A stretch of DNA of 64,000 bases from NCBI GenBank assembly GCA_032718475.1, contig JAUCBJ010008930.1, positions 1-64,000 on the forward strand, written 5' to 3'. This document shows, piece after piece, positions 1 to 11,254 of this stretch; the stretch's first letter is position 1; the number at the start of each line of letters is the position of its first letter. This stretch comes from Nemertoderma westbladi. Lineage: Eukaryota; Xenacoelomorpha; Nemertodermatida; Nemertodermatidae. The translations under genes were made by a program, and so were the position numbers. The notes under the pieces were generated by a model. That model was not told the origin of the DNA. It saw nothing but the letters and a program-made list of their open reading frames with translations, and searched no databases.

Positions 1-61
1 TTACTCTGATAACCTACAGGAGCTTATCAACCAACAGGTTGATGCCATCAATGATTGTGAC
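1..61 (+). mobile_element. LINE relic, upstream piece
   Basis: The first 60 bases read as plus-strand non-LTR retrotransposon sequence. They match, with a few differences, the reverse complement of 57945-58010, which lies in another LINE copy of this window. The matching words include 'acaggagct' and 'caacaggttgatgccatcaat'-like sequence. The match stops near base 61 and resumes near 938, so one LINE copy was split by an insertion of about 0.9 kb. No open frame survives. Confidence 0.6.
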
Positions 62-141
62 GGGATCCGAGTTGGCAAAAGGATCCCGACCGGTATTTGT
101 GTCGTGGTAATACGCGTCACCACGTCCGCCCAGTGCGATGG

Positions 142-815
142 AATAAACTGAAGGCCGAAGGCCGTTTAAATAACAGAGTTTAATTGTTGTTATTAATGAT
201 CTCTGATATATGAGTACTGGTATAATACAGCACAATCAGTATAGCACAATATAGGCACTAACAACGACTATTTAAACCATTTGACTTCTACACTGATTAA
301 TAGCCAATTGAATATAATTAACATGGAGTAACGGTTATATAGTTATGGCTTAGAAGGTTGCATGTCTACCTACTCGACCTACCAATAGACGCACGCTAAT
401 TGATGGTGTGCCGCCCCACCATTGGTTGGTTTACCAACTGGCCACTCCATATCTTCAGTGGCCCTGTGCTGGCTTCCCCCTGAGATATATTGGTATCTAC
501 CTCCAACTGACACTATATTGCCCCGTTCCCTTCTGGTATGCATCGCATACCATCAATTAGCGCGCGTCTATTGGTAGGTCGAGTAGGTAGACATGCAACC
601 TTCTAAGCCATAACTATATAACCGTTACTCCATGTTAATTATATTCAATTGGCTATTAATCAGTGTAGAAGTCAAATGGTTTAAACAGTCGTCGTTAGTG
701 CCTATATTGTGCTATACTGATTGTGCTGTATTATACCAGTACTCATATATCAGAGATCATTAATAACAACAAAACAAACTCTGTTATTTAAACGGCCTTC
801 GGCCTTCAGTTTATT
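142..815. mobile_element. Fold-back element with 267-bp inverted arms
   Basis: Bases 142-408 and 549-815 are near-perfect reverse complements, separated by a 140-bp centre. The outer ends read AATAAACTGAAGGCCGAAGG and its complement. The arms carry only scattered changes, for example a few extra A's near 770. No transposase is encoded, so this is a non-autonomous fold-back or long-TIR DNA element. Flanking bases (gcgatgg on the left, gcaatgc on the right) are only a weak target-duplication candidate. It sits inside the LINE relic of 1-61 and 938-1700. Confidence 0.85.
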
Positions 816-818
816 GCA

Positions 819-869
819 ATGCAATATTGTCAAACACAATATCGGATATTGTGTTTGACAATATTGCAT
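819..869. repeat. Perfect 51-bp palindrome
   Basis: Bases 819-843 and 845-869 are exact reverse complements, 25 bases each, around a single central G at 844. The arms begin ATGCAATATTGTCAAACAC. The palindrome lies 3 bases outside the right end of the fold-back element and is not part of its arms. It creates a spurious ORF start in this region. Confidence 0.9.
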
Positions 870-937
870 ACTTGAACATAATTCGTAAATTCGATTTCCC
901 ATTTTCTCGCTGGGTGGTGCAGTGGATTGGATCCACT

Positions 938-1700
938 AACAATGATGCTGATGACAGCATGCATTCATCACAAGTATGGAAATCGATCAACTTGCTAACT
1001 AAGAGGAAAGGTCAACCAACCCCCAAAGTTAAGGTAGAATCACCAGCCGATCACCTCAATGGTTGGGTATGGAAGGCAGAATTGAAAAGCTCATAAATAA
1101 TTACATGTGATATTTTGGAATGAAAGGTGTATGAGTAATGTTCTTCCAGATATACCCATTTGTGACTTCTCCTTTGCTAAAAGTCGAAGGCTACCTGGAT
1201 TATGACCAATCGTAATTTTTGCCAGTTCACAAGAAGGGTAAACTAACATTCTTCAGATCCTTTCATAGAATTTCCTCGATCTCAAATGATGCAAAGCTAT
1301 ACACTAGAATTTAATTAAACCACACCAGGGATCACATTGAGAGACTGCTCCGTGGAAATCAGAATGGGTTCTTTAAAGGTCGTGGGACCATGGACCCCCA
1401 TTCTGGCTCTTAGAAGGATAATTGAAGAGTTGCCAAAATAAAGTTTGTTGAAATCTTTAAGACCTTCGGTTCAGTCTCTTAGTGTTCAGCATACTTGCAT
1501 TATATGGGATTCGTGAGGAAATTATTGCAGCAATTAGATCACTCTATACAGTGATTTGTCGACATTTGTGTCTACAGCAGATGTTGTCACAGATCCATTC
1601 GAAATTTTATTCTAAACATTGTAACCAGTATGGTAACACATCCTACTGGGTGCTCCAGAAGTAGGGAAATCAGCTAGGGATTTGTAGAGGTGCAATTTTG
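938..1700 (+). mobile_element. LINE relic, reverse-transcriptase part
   Basis: Plus-strand sequence resumes the LINE of 1-61. It matches the reverse complement of about 57780-57940 (the stretch reading 'tggaaatcgatcaacttgct'). Further on, broken frames read like RT: a VPVHKKG-like stretch near 1220, then an ...RLLRGNQNGFFKGRG stretch near 1340-1385 (compare the family pattern NQxGFRxGRST). An YGIREEIIAAIRSLYT stretch at about 1503-1550 corresponds to the same region of the copy at 7155-7778. There are many stops and frameshifts. This is an RTE-like relic, not a gene. Confidence 0.6.
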
Positions 1701-1981
1701 TTGATAAGCCGGCACAGCAATCTCAATGAATCTGCAATGCAGAAAGCCAATTATTGATAGATAACAAAAACCATTCCTTGGAATTTGGTTGCGTGATATT
1801 GGAGGTATATTTATTTAGAATTTCTACCAAATGATACAGAGATAATTGTTTACAATATGGAAAGCATAAATATACCACGATCGATCAGAATGAAACTATA
1901 TGAAATGATATTGTAAGTTTATATTCGAAAAATATAATAAATATTTGTTCTAGTTGTTCTACTTATATTATTATTTATTAG
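1701..1981. other. AT-rich 3' flank of the SLC1 gene
   Basis: No gene is visible. On the minus strand AATAAA occurs at 1979-1974, only a few bases past the SLC1 stop, and further A/T-rich candidates follow. Any of these could serve as polyadenylation signals for the transporter. Confidence 0.4.
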
Positions 1982-2291
1982 TTAATTAGCTTTGCGATTT
2001 TCGTTTTTGACCAATGGTGTCTTTTCGCCGACATGAGATACAGATTGATTTTGTTTCTTTAGTTGCATTCGTTTTATTCGATTCTTATTGAGTTGGTCAA
2101 TATTAGCGGATGCAAAGCAATCACAAAGGACATTGAGTGCAGTGCTGAACCTATCGAGCAACCAATCCAGGGCTATTAGTAATCCAACGTCCTCCAAAGG
2201 CAACCCAGCGGCAGGGAATATGATGAAGAACATCGCAGTCATTGCATTGGGAACTCCAGGTGCTCCCATTGATCCAATAGTAGCAGTGAGG
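1982..2291 (-). CDS. SLC1-family amino-acid transporter, last coding exon
   Basis: This is the terminal exon of a sodium-coupled SLC1 (EAAT/ASCT) transporter. The minus-strand acceptor is ttttctcacag followed by CCTCACTGC, and the stop TAA is at 1984-1982. It enters in phase 2, as the previous exon requires. The product begins LTATIGSMGAPGVP, which matches the HP2 re-entrant loop (family pattern LTATAASIGAAGVP). It then gives TM8 with DWLLDRFSTALNVLCD. The aspartates, Thr and Asn of the family pattern D..LDR..T..NV..D are kept. The Arg that holds the acidic side chain in glutamate carriers (DR-L-R-T) is Ser here. The remaining ~45 residues are a charged cytoplasmic tail. This is a membrane protein of the cell surface. 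Family assignment is strong; substrate is inferred. Confidence 0.9.
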
Positions 2292-4199
2292 CTGTGAGAA
2301 AACATTAGAGCAAGAATTGGTTAGGCTACCTTATGAACTTTATTTCCGATTCTAGCAATACCAAAACCAAATAAATTTTCAAGAAAAGATCAACTTTCAG
2401 GTTACTCTAGCCAATACCGAATGACATAGTATTCCAATTAGTTTACAGATGTTTCAACGTTCATGGTGATTATGATATCTGTCTATCTACGATTCTCAAT
2501 TATATATAATATTCGAATATTCTGACAAAAAATATCAAAATTTGTAACACATGGACTTGCATCATTTATGCCACATTACAAAATATTTGTTCTTATTGCT
2601 AACTAACTAGTTTAATGATACATTTCGTATTCATTGAAAATTAAAAAAATATAATTCTTAATCTAGAAAACAAGTAGACTAGTCACTAGTTATTAACATT
2701 TTTATTCTAAAATTAAAAAAAATAGAATCACTTTAGAGATACTTTTTATTGGAAACGAGCACAACAATAAAACAGGCAACAGCTAGAATTATGTAACCAA
2801 TAAGTTGTTATTTGTAATTAAATCGAAATTCAAATTAAATTTAAAATTAAATTCATTACTGTAAAAGAATACGACAAAATTTTTCATGGTTGTTTTACGG
2901 TTAGCTAAGTATTATAGTATTGGTATTATCCTTAATATCTTTAATTACTCTGTTTACTTAAAAAATTTAATTTTTCCGTTAATTAAATTTTCCCGTAAGT
3001 ACTATTACGTTGATTGTTAATTAGCAACAGTTAAAAAAATAAAAACATGGTACTAAATAAATAAAGATGCGGGAAATCCCTATCTGTTGTTTGTCTCTGG
3101 AACCAAATATCAAGGTTTCAATGGACAACACGATTGTTGGTTCACCCTGTCCTCTGGTGAGCGGAAAAGAATCCTGGTTTGGCGCAGTGGAAGGGTTATT
3201 ATCCCGTTACGTTCGACCCCATCGCCACTTGCAGTGATACCACGACCCCATCTATCTCGTTTCAAGCTGCAGTATGGATATGAAAGACCCCCAGTCACTG
3301 CTTCGGTATCTGGCAATCTGGACCCACCATATATTATGTCGGGTTCTAAGTGTGTGTTGAGACCCCGATGTGAAGTGTCTCAACATATAGTGAGTGTAAT
3401 ATGAACTGCGATGTGAACTTGCGGGTAACCGGTCCATTAGGTAGCAGGTGCCATGGCACCCACAATACTTTCAGCCAGCCATCCCCCCAAATTAGTCATC
3501 CGCCATCATATTGGATTAGTCAGTGTGGTGCTTCTCCCAGGTATCAGTTCAGTCTGAGGTTCTTCTGTCAGTTTACTTATCATTAACTTACCAATACCCA
3601 CAAACATATTAGATGATTCTTCAGTACACCGATTGATGGAATGACTAATTGACTAATGGTGCTAAACTAATCCAAAGACCCTAGCGTGTCTGAGTCCGTA
3701 TGATGGCATAAAATATGGTGCCAGGTGACGGATATTGTACCATCACTCAACATTATTGGTGTGCAGCTGTTCGACACTTTGTGTCAGCTCTGTCCAGTGA
3801 GGTTGAAAAATTGGCATCAGATGTAACAACCTGTTTTAATGTTTGAGTCCCTTATGCTAGGAGATAGATATTAGTGAACGGTTCTGATATCCATCGACTA
3901 TTACCGCGTAAAATTTATGAGTGAATTTTAGCGTTGTAAGCGTACAAACCTAACAAAAATAGCCTCCGACACACGAGAGATAACATTTACCAAACGAAGA
4001 ATCAACGATGAGTCAGATCAGATGTTCGCTGGGTTACAGAGAGATGTGTGGGAGCAGTATTGGACCCCCAATCCAAGATTGAAGTCAAGGGTGAAGTTAA
4101 CAGGTGTTAGATGACTTTAATGTAAAACAAGTGCCCCGGGGGGGGGGGGGGTGGTTCACTTAATATGGGGGGGGGGGGGGGGGGGTGGGGGTCACATAG
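2292..4199. other. SLC1 intron, mostly unrecognised
   Basis: Bases 2300-3060 are AT-rich with nothing recognisable. Bases 3070-4130 are less AT-rich and carry short open stretches on both strands, but I recognise no domain. They may be an old transposon. Two long G runs (14 G at 4138-4151, 19 G at 4167-4185) separate this stretch from the RT relic that follows. Confidence 0.5.
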
Positions 4200-4530
4200 A
4201 CGGGTTATGTGCAAAAACACCGTGGGGTCGTGCAACTGTGTAGTGGATTGACTATTGGAATTGAGTCGGCTATACATGTTATTAGTGACCTCTGGGATGA
4301 AGATTCTAACCAGGGTTTATTAGTTGATGCGAAGAAATCCAGTTCCATCAATAGAATCACTGCATTGTGGAACATTCAGATTTTTTGGCCATGATGTGTG
4401 CGATTCGTGTTTGATAGATACTGAGGAAACACAATTGTGGTTCTACCTACATGCGACTTGCGGTACTCACCATTTACTCAGTAGGGAGGGAAGGGATCAC
4501 CCAGAGAGATCCATTGTTGATGCTTAATGC
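4200..4530 (+). mobile_element. Non-LTR reverse-transcriptase relic
   Basis: A plus-strand frame from 4209 reads ...IGIESAIHVISDLWDEDS, then GLLVDAKKSSSINR and ITALWNIQIFWP. A +1-shifted continuation then gives LLSREGRDHPERS. The order and spacing resemble an RT palm of the pattern EAAVHAMR..., LLVDASNAFNSLNR, ALHNI..LCP, LSxEGTTQGDPL. The first catalytic Asp (VDA) is present, but the frame is broken near 4390 and QGDP is degraded. The clade cannot be fixed. It lies in an SLC1 intron. Confidence 0.5.
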
Positions 4531-4734
4531 TGGGATATGCTGTTGCTGTTTACACTCTCATCTTAGAACTCAAAACTAGTGATCTATGGCTGTGGGCAAT
4601 AGATCCGGCCACCTTAGGTCCTATCTTTTAGGCAATAATATGGAATAATTTATTCTATTATCAAATAAGTAATTATTAAAAAAAAACAGAAAAGAAAGCT
4701 TCAAGATATTAAACACTATGTTACTTGTACTTAC

Positions 4735-4969
4735 CCTATTATAATAATTCTTTCTGGAGACAAGGGAATTCCTTCGAATTGTGCTACAAATAGAGATGCA
4801 ATTGTTCCATATATTGCAGCACCATCCATACCAATGGTACTACCTATTGGCACAACTACTTTATATATTTCTGGATCAACTTGTTCCTCACCAATACATT
4901 TCAATGTGACTGGCATTGCAGCTAGACTGCTGGCTGTTCCAAATGCAGTTAACATTGCTTCTACCATTC
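4735..4969 (-). CDS. SLC1-family transporter, penultimate coding exon
   Basis: The minus-strand acceptor is tttgatttcag followed by GAATGGTAG, and the donor is ATAATAGG followed by gtaagt. It starts in phase 1 and ends in phase 2, matching the neighbouring exons exactly. The product begins GMVEAMLTAFGTASSLAAMP, the HP1 loop (family pattern TALGTSSSSATLP). It then gives VVVPIGSTIGMDGAAIYG, which corresponds to TM7 (family pattern INMDGTALYE). Departures from glutamate carriers are Asn to Gly before MDG, Thr to Ala after it, and Gly where glutamate carriers have the Glu used in proton/potassium coupling. MDGAA is the form I know from ASCT-type neutral amino-acid exchangers. The open frame is clean, so this looks like a functional gene. 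Confidence 0.92.
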
Positions 4970-6662
4970 CTGAAATCAAACCAGAGCAAACTGATAAAAA
5001 AGGTTTATTGTTTACCGTTAATTTTTAGTAAGATTAGTATTTTGAGTATGAAATGAAGTAATATTAAATGTATTGAGTATTACTATTTGTATTTTTAGTA
5101 CTTTGTACTGTGAACTATGTGTACTATAAGTGAACTGTGTGGACTCTTTGTGCGCCAGTCTCTTAAAAAACATCCATCTCAACAGTTAGGGTAAAAACGG
5201 AACGAAATGTATAAATTGTCCATGGTACTTTAAATACGTAAGCTTGAGCATGTAGTGCAACAAACTAATATATTTCGATTGGAGAAACCTGTTTGTTCCT
5301 CCATAGTCAGTTCATCATTGGTAGCGGCTTCAATTTCTCTTATGGTTTTACCATAGTCTATAGATGGGTACATGCCCATGACCTCTACGGATATGCCTCC
5401 ATTGTCACTACCATACCGTCTTTGAATCAATCACATTGTGGCCCAGTCCATCTTCGGTAACAAAGGTTGGATAACTGAATTCAAGAGTTGCGCTGGATAA
5501 ATCATCACTAATCTCGCTAATCATACCGGTTGCTGAGATAATCAGTGTCGCCTTTGGTCCCTGAATAATATATTGTTCCCCCAGTCCACCCATGCATTAT
5601 CTTATTCGTGGTCTTTTAACAGCTGGTATGTATAGCGTACAAACTGGTGGTTAGTTATTATATATGGTCTCAGCAACTCATCCTGCAGTTCTAACCATTT
5701 AACTGTCCTCTTCAATTCCACAGTGAATTTATTAGTTGGGTCGCCCTCAGCAGTGAATTTCTAATATGAGGTCGATTACTATAAAGTAATGGACTGTAAT
5801 GTGGAATTTTATCCGGCAGAGCAAATAAGGAAATATTCGGATTACATACACCAGCATTTTATTGTAGGGTTATAAATTGTACTAATCAATTAAATTTTAT
5901 TTAATACCGGTTTAGCACACCATAACACAGAAGTATGCATGCAAAGTACAAAAGTAACAGTCAGAACAGAACCGGACCGCTATGGTACAATCCTAGCAAA
6001 TATAAGATCCTAATCAAAAGACAGTTTTGAATTTCCCACCCACCTAGAGTATGGAACAGTATTGAATCCTACACTTTCAACAAGTAACTTACTTGCCAAT
6101 ATAGATATCAGTATGTGTGTCGATTTCATTGCTATTCCCGGTTTTAGTGGGACTGACAAACTTTGACCCCAAACTTAAAACGTTCAGTTGGTTATCCTTT
6201 AAACTCACTGATGATAAGGTTTGTCACATTATCAAGCACATTTATAGTTGGATCACTTACAATAGCTGGTACTAGTGATATTTGTAGTGACCTAGCCCAT
6301 ACTGCCCACCCCGGTACTGCCTTCCACTCCCATTCTACCTTACATGCTTTCAAAGCTTCTAGATGAAGATTCCAGATCTGTTGGCAGTCTATGTGTTCTT
6401 TGGTACCAATCATATCACACCATTTAATTATATATAATAATGTACTGAAACTGCCGTTTGAGCCTATGGTACCAAAAGGGCAGGATCAGGATCTTATTAT
6501 AGGAACAGTAATTGTTTAAAGAGGATGGGAAGTAAAAAAAAATGTGGCAAGGTGACCTTTGGTAGATGCTATGGATCCTGACTGTTCTTTAAATACAGAC
6601 ATAGACAAGTCATAAAAAGACATTAATTTACAGAAAAAAGCTATTATTGTGCGAAACGGTTC
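4970..6662. other. SLC1 intron stretch without recognisable gene
   Basis: Minus-strand open stretches of 61-73 codons (5230-5593 and 6192-6413) suggest an eroded coding element, but no motif is recognisable. The rest is AT-rich. I see no RNA gene or clear repeat here. Confidence 0.4.
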
Positions 6663-6715
6663 CACTCAAAGAAAGGTTGGAATGAAGGGCTGAAATAATG
6701 ACAAATAATAAGAAA
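6663..6715. repeat. 53-bp target-site duplication, left copy
   Basis: Bases 6663-6715, beginning CACTCAAAGAAAGG, are identical over all 53 bases to 10298-10350. The two copies flank the LINE at 6716-10297, so I read them as an unusually long target duplication. Confidence 0.85.
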
Positions 6716-6874
6716 GTACTACTACTACTAGGTCGAGCAAACTCGGACAGTGGAAATGAGATCCTTCCAGGTTTCCCGATTCTCCATAGTTGTCGCAATT
6801 TCGTTTCTCCCAAGTTCAGTATCCTTTTCAAGTTGATCTATATATGTTATGGCTGGTCGTCCATGACTATGCTT

Positions 6875-7138
6875 TCAATGAGTTGGTTGCCAGATAAGTA
6901 GATCTGGTATGACCTCGTCTTTACTTCGCCAGCAATGTCCACTGAATCTTAATCTGCGTTCATGGAAGGTGGTTGATACGGGTGGTATTGTACCATAAAG
7001 CTTGGCGTTTGTCATGTGTTGTCTCCAGCTGATGTTTACAGCTGCCCTTAGTAGTCTTGTGTAGCAACCATTAATTCGTTGTTCAAGTGAGTTAGTCAGT
7101 GTCCAGGTCTCACCCCCATATAGAAATACACTTTCCAC
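6875..7138 (-). pseudogene. LINE C-terminal domain fragment
   Basis: The fragment starts ESVFLYGGETWTLTNSLEQR and continues with LRAAVNISWRQHMTNAKLYG and RRLRFSGHCWRSKDE. This is the usual region after the RT palm in RTE-like LINEs (family pattern ESVLLYGxExWTLT...AGHCxR). It is separated from the RT fragment at 7155-7778 by a frame break. Confidence 0.7.
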
Positions 7139-7154
7139 TGCGGCTTGAAAGAAC

Positions 7155-7778
7155 TTAGTCTTCAGGTGCCTGGAGAGATCTGATTGCCAGATGGTATCCG
7201 TTTTTGATAGCTACCCAAACCTTCGCTTTCCTAACTTCTATGTCCTTTTTGCTACTCTCTATCCATGATCCTAGGTACTGGAAGTCGTCGACCTTCCTTA
7301 GTTGATTATTATCAATGGTTGTCAAGTTTCTATCAACATTAAAGGTCATGAATTCGGTCTTTGTAGCATTTATATGCAATCCAACCTCCTTAGCAGCCCT
7401 CTCCACATTATTTAGTAGAAGCTGTGCATCTGCTAGTGTATTAGAGAGCAGGGTGATGTCTACCGCAAAGTCGGTGTCTGTGACTGTAGTTGCTGGATAT
7501 CTACTACTTCTGCGTTCTTGAAGTGTGAATCCCAGATCTTCACCCTTTATGGCCGTCCTCTTTGCGTAATCCAGCACAATTACAAATAGTAATGGTGCTA
7601 ATGTGTCACCTTGCAGTACGCCAGACAGGATTGAGAAAACCTCAGTTTCACCATCTGGTGAGAAAAACTCAGTTTCACCATCTAGTGAGAGTACCTGCGC
7701 TTCTGTGTCACAATATAACAATCCAATGCCAGCAACAATTACTTCTGGAATTCCATAATCTCTTAGGATTTCAAGCAT
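7155..7778 (-). pseudogene. LINE reverse-transcriptase fragment
   Basis: The 207-codon open stretch has YGIPEVIVAGIGLLY, then GVLQGDTLAPLLFVIVLDYA (the QGD motif of RT palm 4). It continues with TDTDFAVDITLLS, where the catalytic FADD box is degraded to FAVD, then VGLHINATKTEFM and FQYLGSWIESSKKDIEVRK. An 11-residue stretch (DGETEFFSPDGETEVF) is a small internal duplication. The loss of the second Asp of FADD argues that this copy is dead. Confidence 0.8.
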
Positions 7779-8981
7779 TTTACCTCAATGGATGGAGTCG
7801 AATGCCTTCTTGAAGTCCACAAAAGTCATGACTGCGGTTCATCATTCTTTGATTTAATTCCTTCAATCAGTCTGCGTATTGCAAGTATCTGAGCTATTGT
7901 TGATCTATTTGGTCAAAATCCGTTTTGGCTCTTACTCAGTAGTTTCTCTATGTGAGGCCTAATCCTATATAGAATCATTTTATTGTATATTTTGGCAGCT
8001 ACCACAAGCAGACAGATCCCACGATAGTTTGTTGGTATACCGAGTTCTCCTTTCTTGGGGAGAGGCTTTAGTTGACATTTAGTCCAAATTGGTGGTGGCT
8101 TTTTCCCTTTTTACATCCGGTTGCAAACATTCAATAATGGTCTGTATAGCACTCCTGTTTTCCATTCCTCCACTGGGATTTCATCTAATCCACTCGCTTT
8201 ATTATAGGACATGCTTTTAATGCTTCTTTGGAGTTCGGCAGGTGTGAAGTCCCCTGTTTCTATAGGTAGTGTCTTGTCATATATTTTCCTTGTAGGGCTG
8301 ATCTCAATGTTTGGTGGCTGCCCAAGCAAGTTGCTGAAGTGATTTTTCCACTTCCCAACACGTTCTTCAGGACTATCGGCTTTGAGGCGCCCCTTTACAC
8401 CTTTCCATCCAGTTACCTCATTTACAGTTTACCAGGTAAGTCTTGATTGTTGCTGTATGTGAGCAGTTGTAATTGCTTCAATTTTATCCTGTATGTACTT
8501 TTCCTGGCTGATGTTGTAGGCCAATTTAAGATCGTCCTTAGCTTTCTCAACCTTGTTAATGTTTTCAGTTGTTCGGTTTTAACTTTGTAGGCTATCTTAA
8601 GATCTTCTCTCTTAAAAGTAACTTCAGAGTTTTGTCATGCCACATACTGTCTTCGTTTGGATTACTGTCTTTGTGGGATATGCATCTTAACTGATTCCTT
8701 GTGGGCTGTTATTGTATTCTGGTATATTGAATCAGTGGACTGGTCTTAATCCATTGACTGAAGTGCTTCAAAGCAGTTTTTAGCTTCTACTGTGTAAGCA
8801 TCCTTTACAGCATTGTCAGTTCTGAGTTTCTCCCAGTCTTAGTTGATTTGCTTGCTTGTCCTGGGTTTGCTGGCTCTCAAACTGAGTCTGATCTCTGCAG
8901 TCACAATTCTGTGGTCCAAACCAATTAGGTTGAACAAGCTGTATGCCTCGCAGTTGATCATGCTGTTTCTCCACTTTTTGT

Positions 8982-9837
8982 TTATAAGGATGTAATCCAG
9001 TTGTGCTTTGGTTCCATTAGGGTATTGAAAGGTCCATAGCATAGCTTCCCCTTACTCTTTTCGAATGTGTTGTTTGTTGGTATCAATTCACATTCTTCCA
9101 TTAGTTCTAAAAGTAAGTACCCATTTCTGTTAGAACTGGTGTTATAGGTGTAACCCTTGATGTCTTCTGGGCCAATTTGCGCATTCAGGTCACCAGCAAT
9201 GACTTTAACATTGTGTTTCGGAATGTCCTTTATAAGTCCAGTCAGATCTTCATAAAACTTGACTGCTTGTTCTGGCTCTGAGGCATTGGTTGGACTGTAG
9301 CAACATATAACTGTTGTCTTGGGATTCCCATCAAATGATGTGATCATAACCCTGGAATTTATAGATTCGATGTTGTTTAGGGTCTTAAGTGCAAATGGGC
9401 TTAGCAGAATTCCTACTCCACCAATTGATGCATTGGCCGAGTTTCTTACTGCTGAGCTTGTTACTAACATCCATCCAATTCCAATGTCATTGTACTTCAT
9501 GGCAATGTCTTCAAATACAAATCCGAAGTTCTTGGATGCAGATGATTCTGATGTTATATTCCATTTCCAGAGTGACCATGTCACCCTGTTTGCGATGTGC
9601 TTTCAGCGTGCATGCGTTCATTGTAGCAGTCTTTAGTGTCTTTTTACATTTCAACAGGTTGGTTCTTCTTTCTTCTCTGTCTTCTGTTCCAGTAGCCAAT
9701 TTATCGACCCCAGCCTGGTGGATCCACTGAGGGATGCGGTCCTTGTTGACCCGGGCGACCCGGAGGGTCCTCATACTCATATCTTTCAGTTGCGAGAGTA
9801 AACTGCCTGTGGTCGCAACTCCTACAAGCGTCTTCAC
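8982..9837 (-). pseudogene. LINE APE-type endonuclease fragments
   Basis: Two overlapping minus frames cover an apurinic-like endonuclease. The first, from 9837, reads MNACTLKAHRKQG...IICIQE, the N-terminal Asn/Glu boxes. The second, from 9584, reads VICCYSPTNAS, VKVIAGDLNAQIG (the GDxN box) and RNGYLLLELMEE. The final SDH-like box falls in a third frame (8839-9042, LDYILINKKWRN...GLDHRIV). The frame changes within one domain show decay. Confidence 0.75.
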
Positions 9838-10297
9838 AGTAGGTTGTCATTGGTTGATTTCCTTCCGCCGACTTTGTCAGCATGTCTAGCCATTGGTTGA
9901 TTACCTCCCTATCCATGATGGATTACCTATCCATGGCCTACAGCCCTGCTGCCGACTGTAGGGGTCCTTTTGTTATACCCTGAACCAAGTGTGCCTCATG
10001 GGTTAGGTTACCTAACACTGGCTGACTGGTAGAGGAGCATCCAGTATAGATAGAGCGGGGCGTGTATCATCTCTATTGCAGATGCGTACTCAAGCCTTTG
10101 CCTTCAATGGTGCCCTAGGCGCTATAGCCCTCAATGACTTATTTAGTTGCCAGGGCTAATACCAACCCATTCTTGATCAACTAAATAATTAATAGGCTAC
10201 TGGTGCTTATCGGGCCTGCCCTACTGGGCTGACAGCTACAGGTAGTACCACATTACTGCCATAGTGGTAGCAGGATCTGGGGACCTGACCTGACTTG

Positions 10298-10350
10298 CAC
10301 TCAAAGAAAGGTTGGAATGAAGGGCTGAAATAATGACAAATAATAAGAAA
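10298..10350. repeat. 53-bp target-site duplication, right copy
   Basis: This copy is identical to 6663-6715. The base before and the base after differ between the copies, so the duplication is exactly 53 bp as read here. Confidence 0.85.
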
Positions 10351-10364
10351 CAACATGTTGAATA

Positions 10365-11254
10365 TACCAGGTGTACCACAATAATATGTACCAATTCCAA
10401 AACGGCTAAATCTTATAAGATGTGTTGTAATGCGTTTAAAGTAGAATTTTAAATTAGTCTTACATTCAACTTAAATCAAGTTATGATAGCTTTTACTCAC
10501 GATCTTAGTAATATTAGAATAGATGGGAAATTTAAACTGTCAAATTTATTATAAAGTCTAGAAATCTGTATGGCCACCATTTGATTTAACAACAGCCTCC
10601 AAGCGCTTAGGATATGAACGCAACGCAATATTGCTTGAAATAAGTCTACCAGGTTTTCCAATTCGCATAGAGCCAGAAGAAGTTTCTCATGGAGTATAGG
10701 CCGAGTTAGTGGTTGGAGATGCATAAGCTTCTCCACCCTGCTCTTTAGGATTAGACCAATATCTTCAGCACCGTTTAAATCAGGAAAAGTGGCAGGCCAT
10801 TCTTCATTTCCAAAGAAATCTAAACCATTTGTTCGTAAGAATCATTCATCCCAATGCATGGAAGTTGATTGGGCATCGATTGATAGCGCTCCTCCTCTGG
10901 AATGTTATCTAATGTATGAGCCCAAATCCGGTCGTTCTGTGAATTAGGCCTACACACATAATGTATGAGCCCAAATCCGGTCGTTCTGTGAATTAGGCCT
11001 ACACACATAATGTATGAGCCCAAATCCGGTCGTTCTGTGAATTAGGCCTACACACAGTCCACAAAAAAAATATCATCAGATGGAGCAAGATGAATAAATA
11101 TCATCTTAAGCCTCCAATCCTCTAAATAGACCGCAAACCAGTCGATCCTCGCGATTTCGTTCCATCTTCAATGGTTTTTTGATAACCTTAAATTTATTGA
11201 TGCCCTCCCTCTCTCATTGCCGATCATTGTTGAAATATTCTGGTACACCTGGTC
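10365..11254 (-). mobile_element. Tc1/mariner-like transposon relic
   Basis: The ends carry inverted repeats: CCAGGTGTACCAC at about 10367-10379 and its complement (CTGGTACACCTGG) at about 11240-11252. On the minus strand broken frames read WPATFPDLNGAEDIGLILK near 10800 (family pattern WPxxSPDLNPIENxWxxLK). A different frame near 10560 reads ALRSYPKRLEAVVKSNGGHT (family pattern SMPRRLxAVIxAKGGHTxY, the transposase C-terminus). The transposase is therefore frameshifted and N-terminally eroded. The element follows the LINE target duplication with only about 15 bases between them. Confidence 0.75.
10911..11057. repeat. Three tandem 49-bp units
   Basis: The unit starting AATGTATGAGCCCAAATCCG repeats at 10911, 10960 and 11009 with a 49-bp period and no differences that I can see. 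It lies inside the Tc1/mariner relic and probably arose by local duplication after insertion. Confidence 0.9.

Larger units (their letters stand above)
6716..10297 (-). mobile_element. RTE-like LINE, near full length, frameshifted
   Basis: This is a minus-strand non-LTR retrotransposon of 3.58 kb. Its 5' end is at 10297. The 3' end at 6716 finishes in a TAG microsatellite tail (TAGTAGTAGTAC on the minus strand). Coding pieces in order are the N-terminal endonuclease (9837-9511), more endonuclease (9584-8982), a linker before RT (8329-8111), RT palm (7778-7155) and the C-terminal domain (7138-6875). Frameshifts and stops between them inactivate the element. Perfect 53-bp direct repeats at both ends mark the insertion, so it is relatively recent. 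It lies in an SLC1 intron in the same orientation as the gene. Confidence 0.85.

Noticed and set aside
827-1096. 89-codon ORF
   Set aside because: It starts inside the 51-bp palindrome and continues into LINE relic sequence, so it is not a gene.
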